Origin: Sclerotinia nivalis
Lineage: Eukaryota; Ascomycota; Leotiomycetes; Helotiales; Sclerotiniaceae
Reading direction: 5' to 3'
Assembly (NCBI GenBank): GCA_029531795.1
Contig: JAPEIS010000013.1
Location: 868,001 to 932,000, forward strand
DNA length: 64,000 bases
The notes under the pieces were generated by a model. It did no database searches. It was not told where the DNA came from and was given only the letters and a program-made list of their open reading frames with translations. Positions 63,953 through 64,000 of this stretch are shown here, one piece after another. Every line of letters starts with the position of its first letter. The first letter of the stretch is position 1. A program made the translations under genes and the position numbers.

Positions 63953-64000
63953 CTAAACTTGAACAGTCTCGGCATGACCACCACCGAGTAATTCCAGGAT
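63953..64000 (-). CDS. possible C-terminal end of a gene running off the window
   Basis: Sixteen codons at the window edge read ILELLGGGHAETVQV and then a stop on the minus strand. The Gly-rich segment ending directly in a stop looks like a protein C-terminus, but there is too little to identify it and it may be chance. Confidence 0.3.
   Translation of the reverse strand: MLELLGGGHAETVQV

Overview
The window is nuclear DNA from a filamentous ascomycete. Genes carry short introns of about 40-200 bases with GTAAGT-like donors, a fungal Zn(II)2Cys6 regulator is present, and so are a Pkc1-type protein kinase C, a fungal STAND receptor and a GPI-anchored GH128 glucanase. The moderate GC content, long AT-rich spacers and this gene repertoire suggest a leotiomycete such as the Sclerotiniaceae. 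That placement is inference and was not checked against a database. Exon borders were derived by hand from splice signals, frame continuity and family motifs; every multi-exon model sums to a whole number of codons, except the nuclease gene at 56.7 kb, which has a frame break.

0-10.4 kb, accessory metabolism and wall: an isochorismatase-fold hydrolase (172-903), a convergent Zn2Cys6 regulator (981-2124), a PQ-loop membrane protein (3526-4679), an acetamidase-type amidase (5305-7418) and a secreted, probably GPI-anchored GH128 endoglucanase (9333-10381).

11.4-31.1 kb, mostly core genes: a RING-containing SNF2 translocase (11434-16209, minus), ALG3 (18903-20367), an EIF1AD-like protein (20415-20879, minus), an MFS permease (21678-23255), a mitochondrial acyl-CoA dehydrogenase (24235-25732) and PKC1 (27299-31101).

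33.8-44.4 kb: a Goodbye-NACHT-ankyrin STAND/NLR receptor (33827-37879, minus) with two odd features: its P-loop lies in a 25-base microexon, and a hydrophobic helix interrupts its ankyrin region. It is followed by three housekeeping genes: cytosolic prolyl-tRNA synthetase (minus) and CCT1 (plus), sharing a 338-base divergent promoter, then the Rieske iron-sulfur protein (minus).

45.5-64 kb, accessory: a secreted berberine-bridge-like FAD oxidase (minus) and a secreted LIP-family lipase (plus) diverge from a 1.7 kb spacer. A gene-poor 4.3 kb stretch follows, with one small candidate gene and an 18-base minisatellite. Then come a cytochrome P450 and a head-to-tail pair of GEN1/YEN1-like structure-specific nucleases. 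The first has a one-base frame break in its XPG-I catalytic motif; the second is intact and carries low-complexity acidic and Asn-Pro repeats. The window ends in what may be the last codons of a minus-strand gene.

No rRNA, convincing tRNA, CRISPR array or intact transposon was seen. The most novel material is the receptor gene and the nuclease pair.
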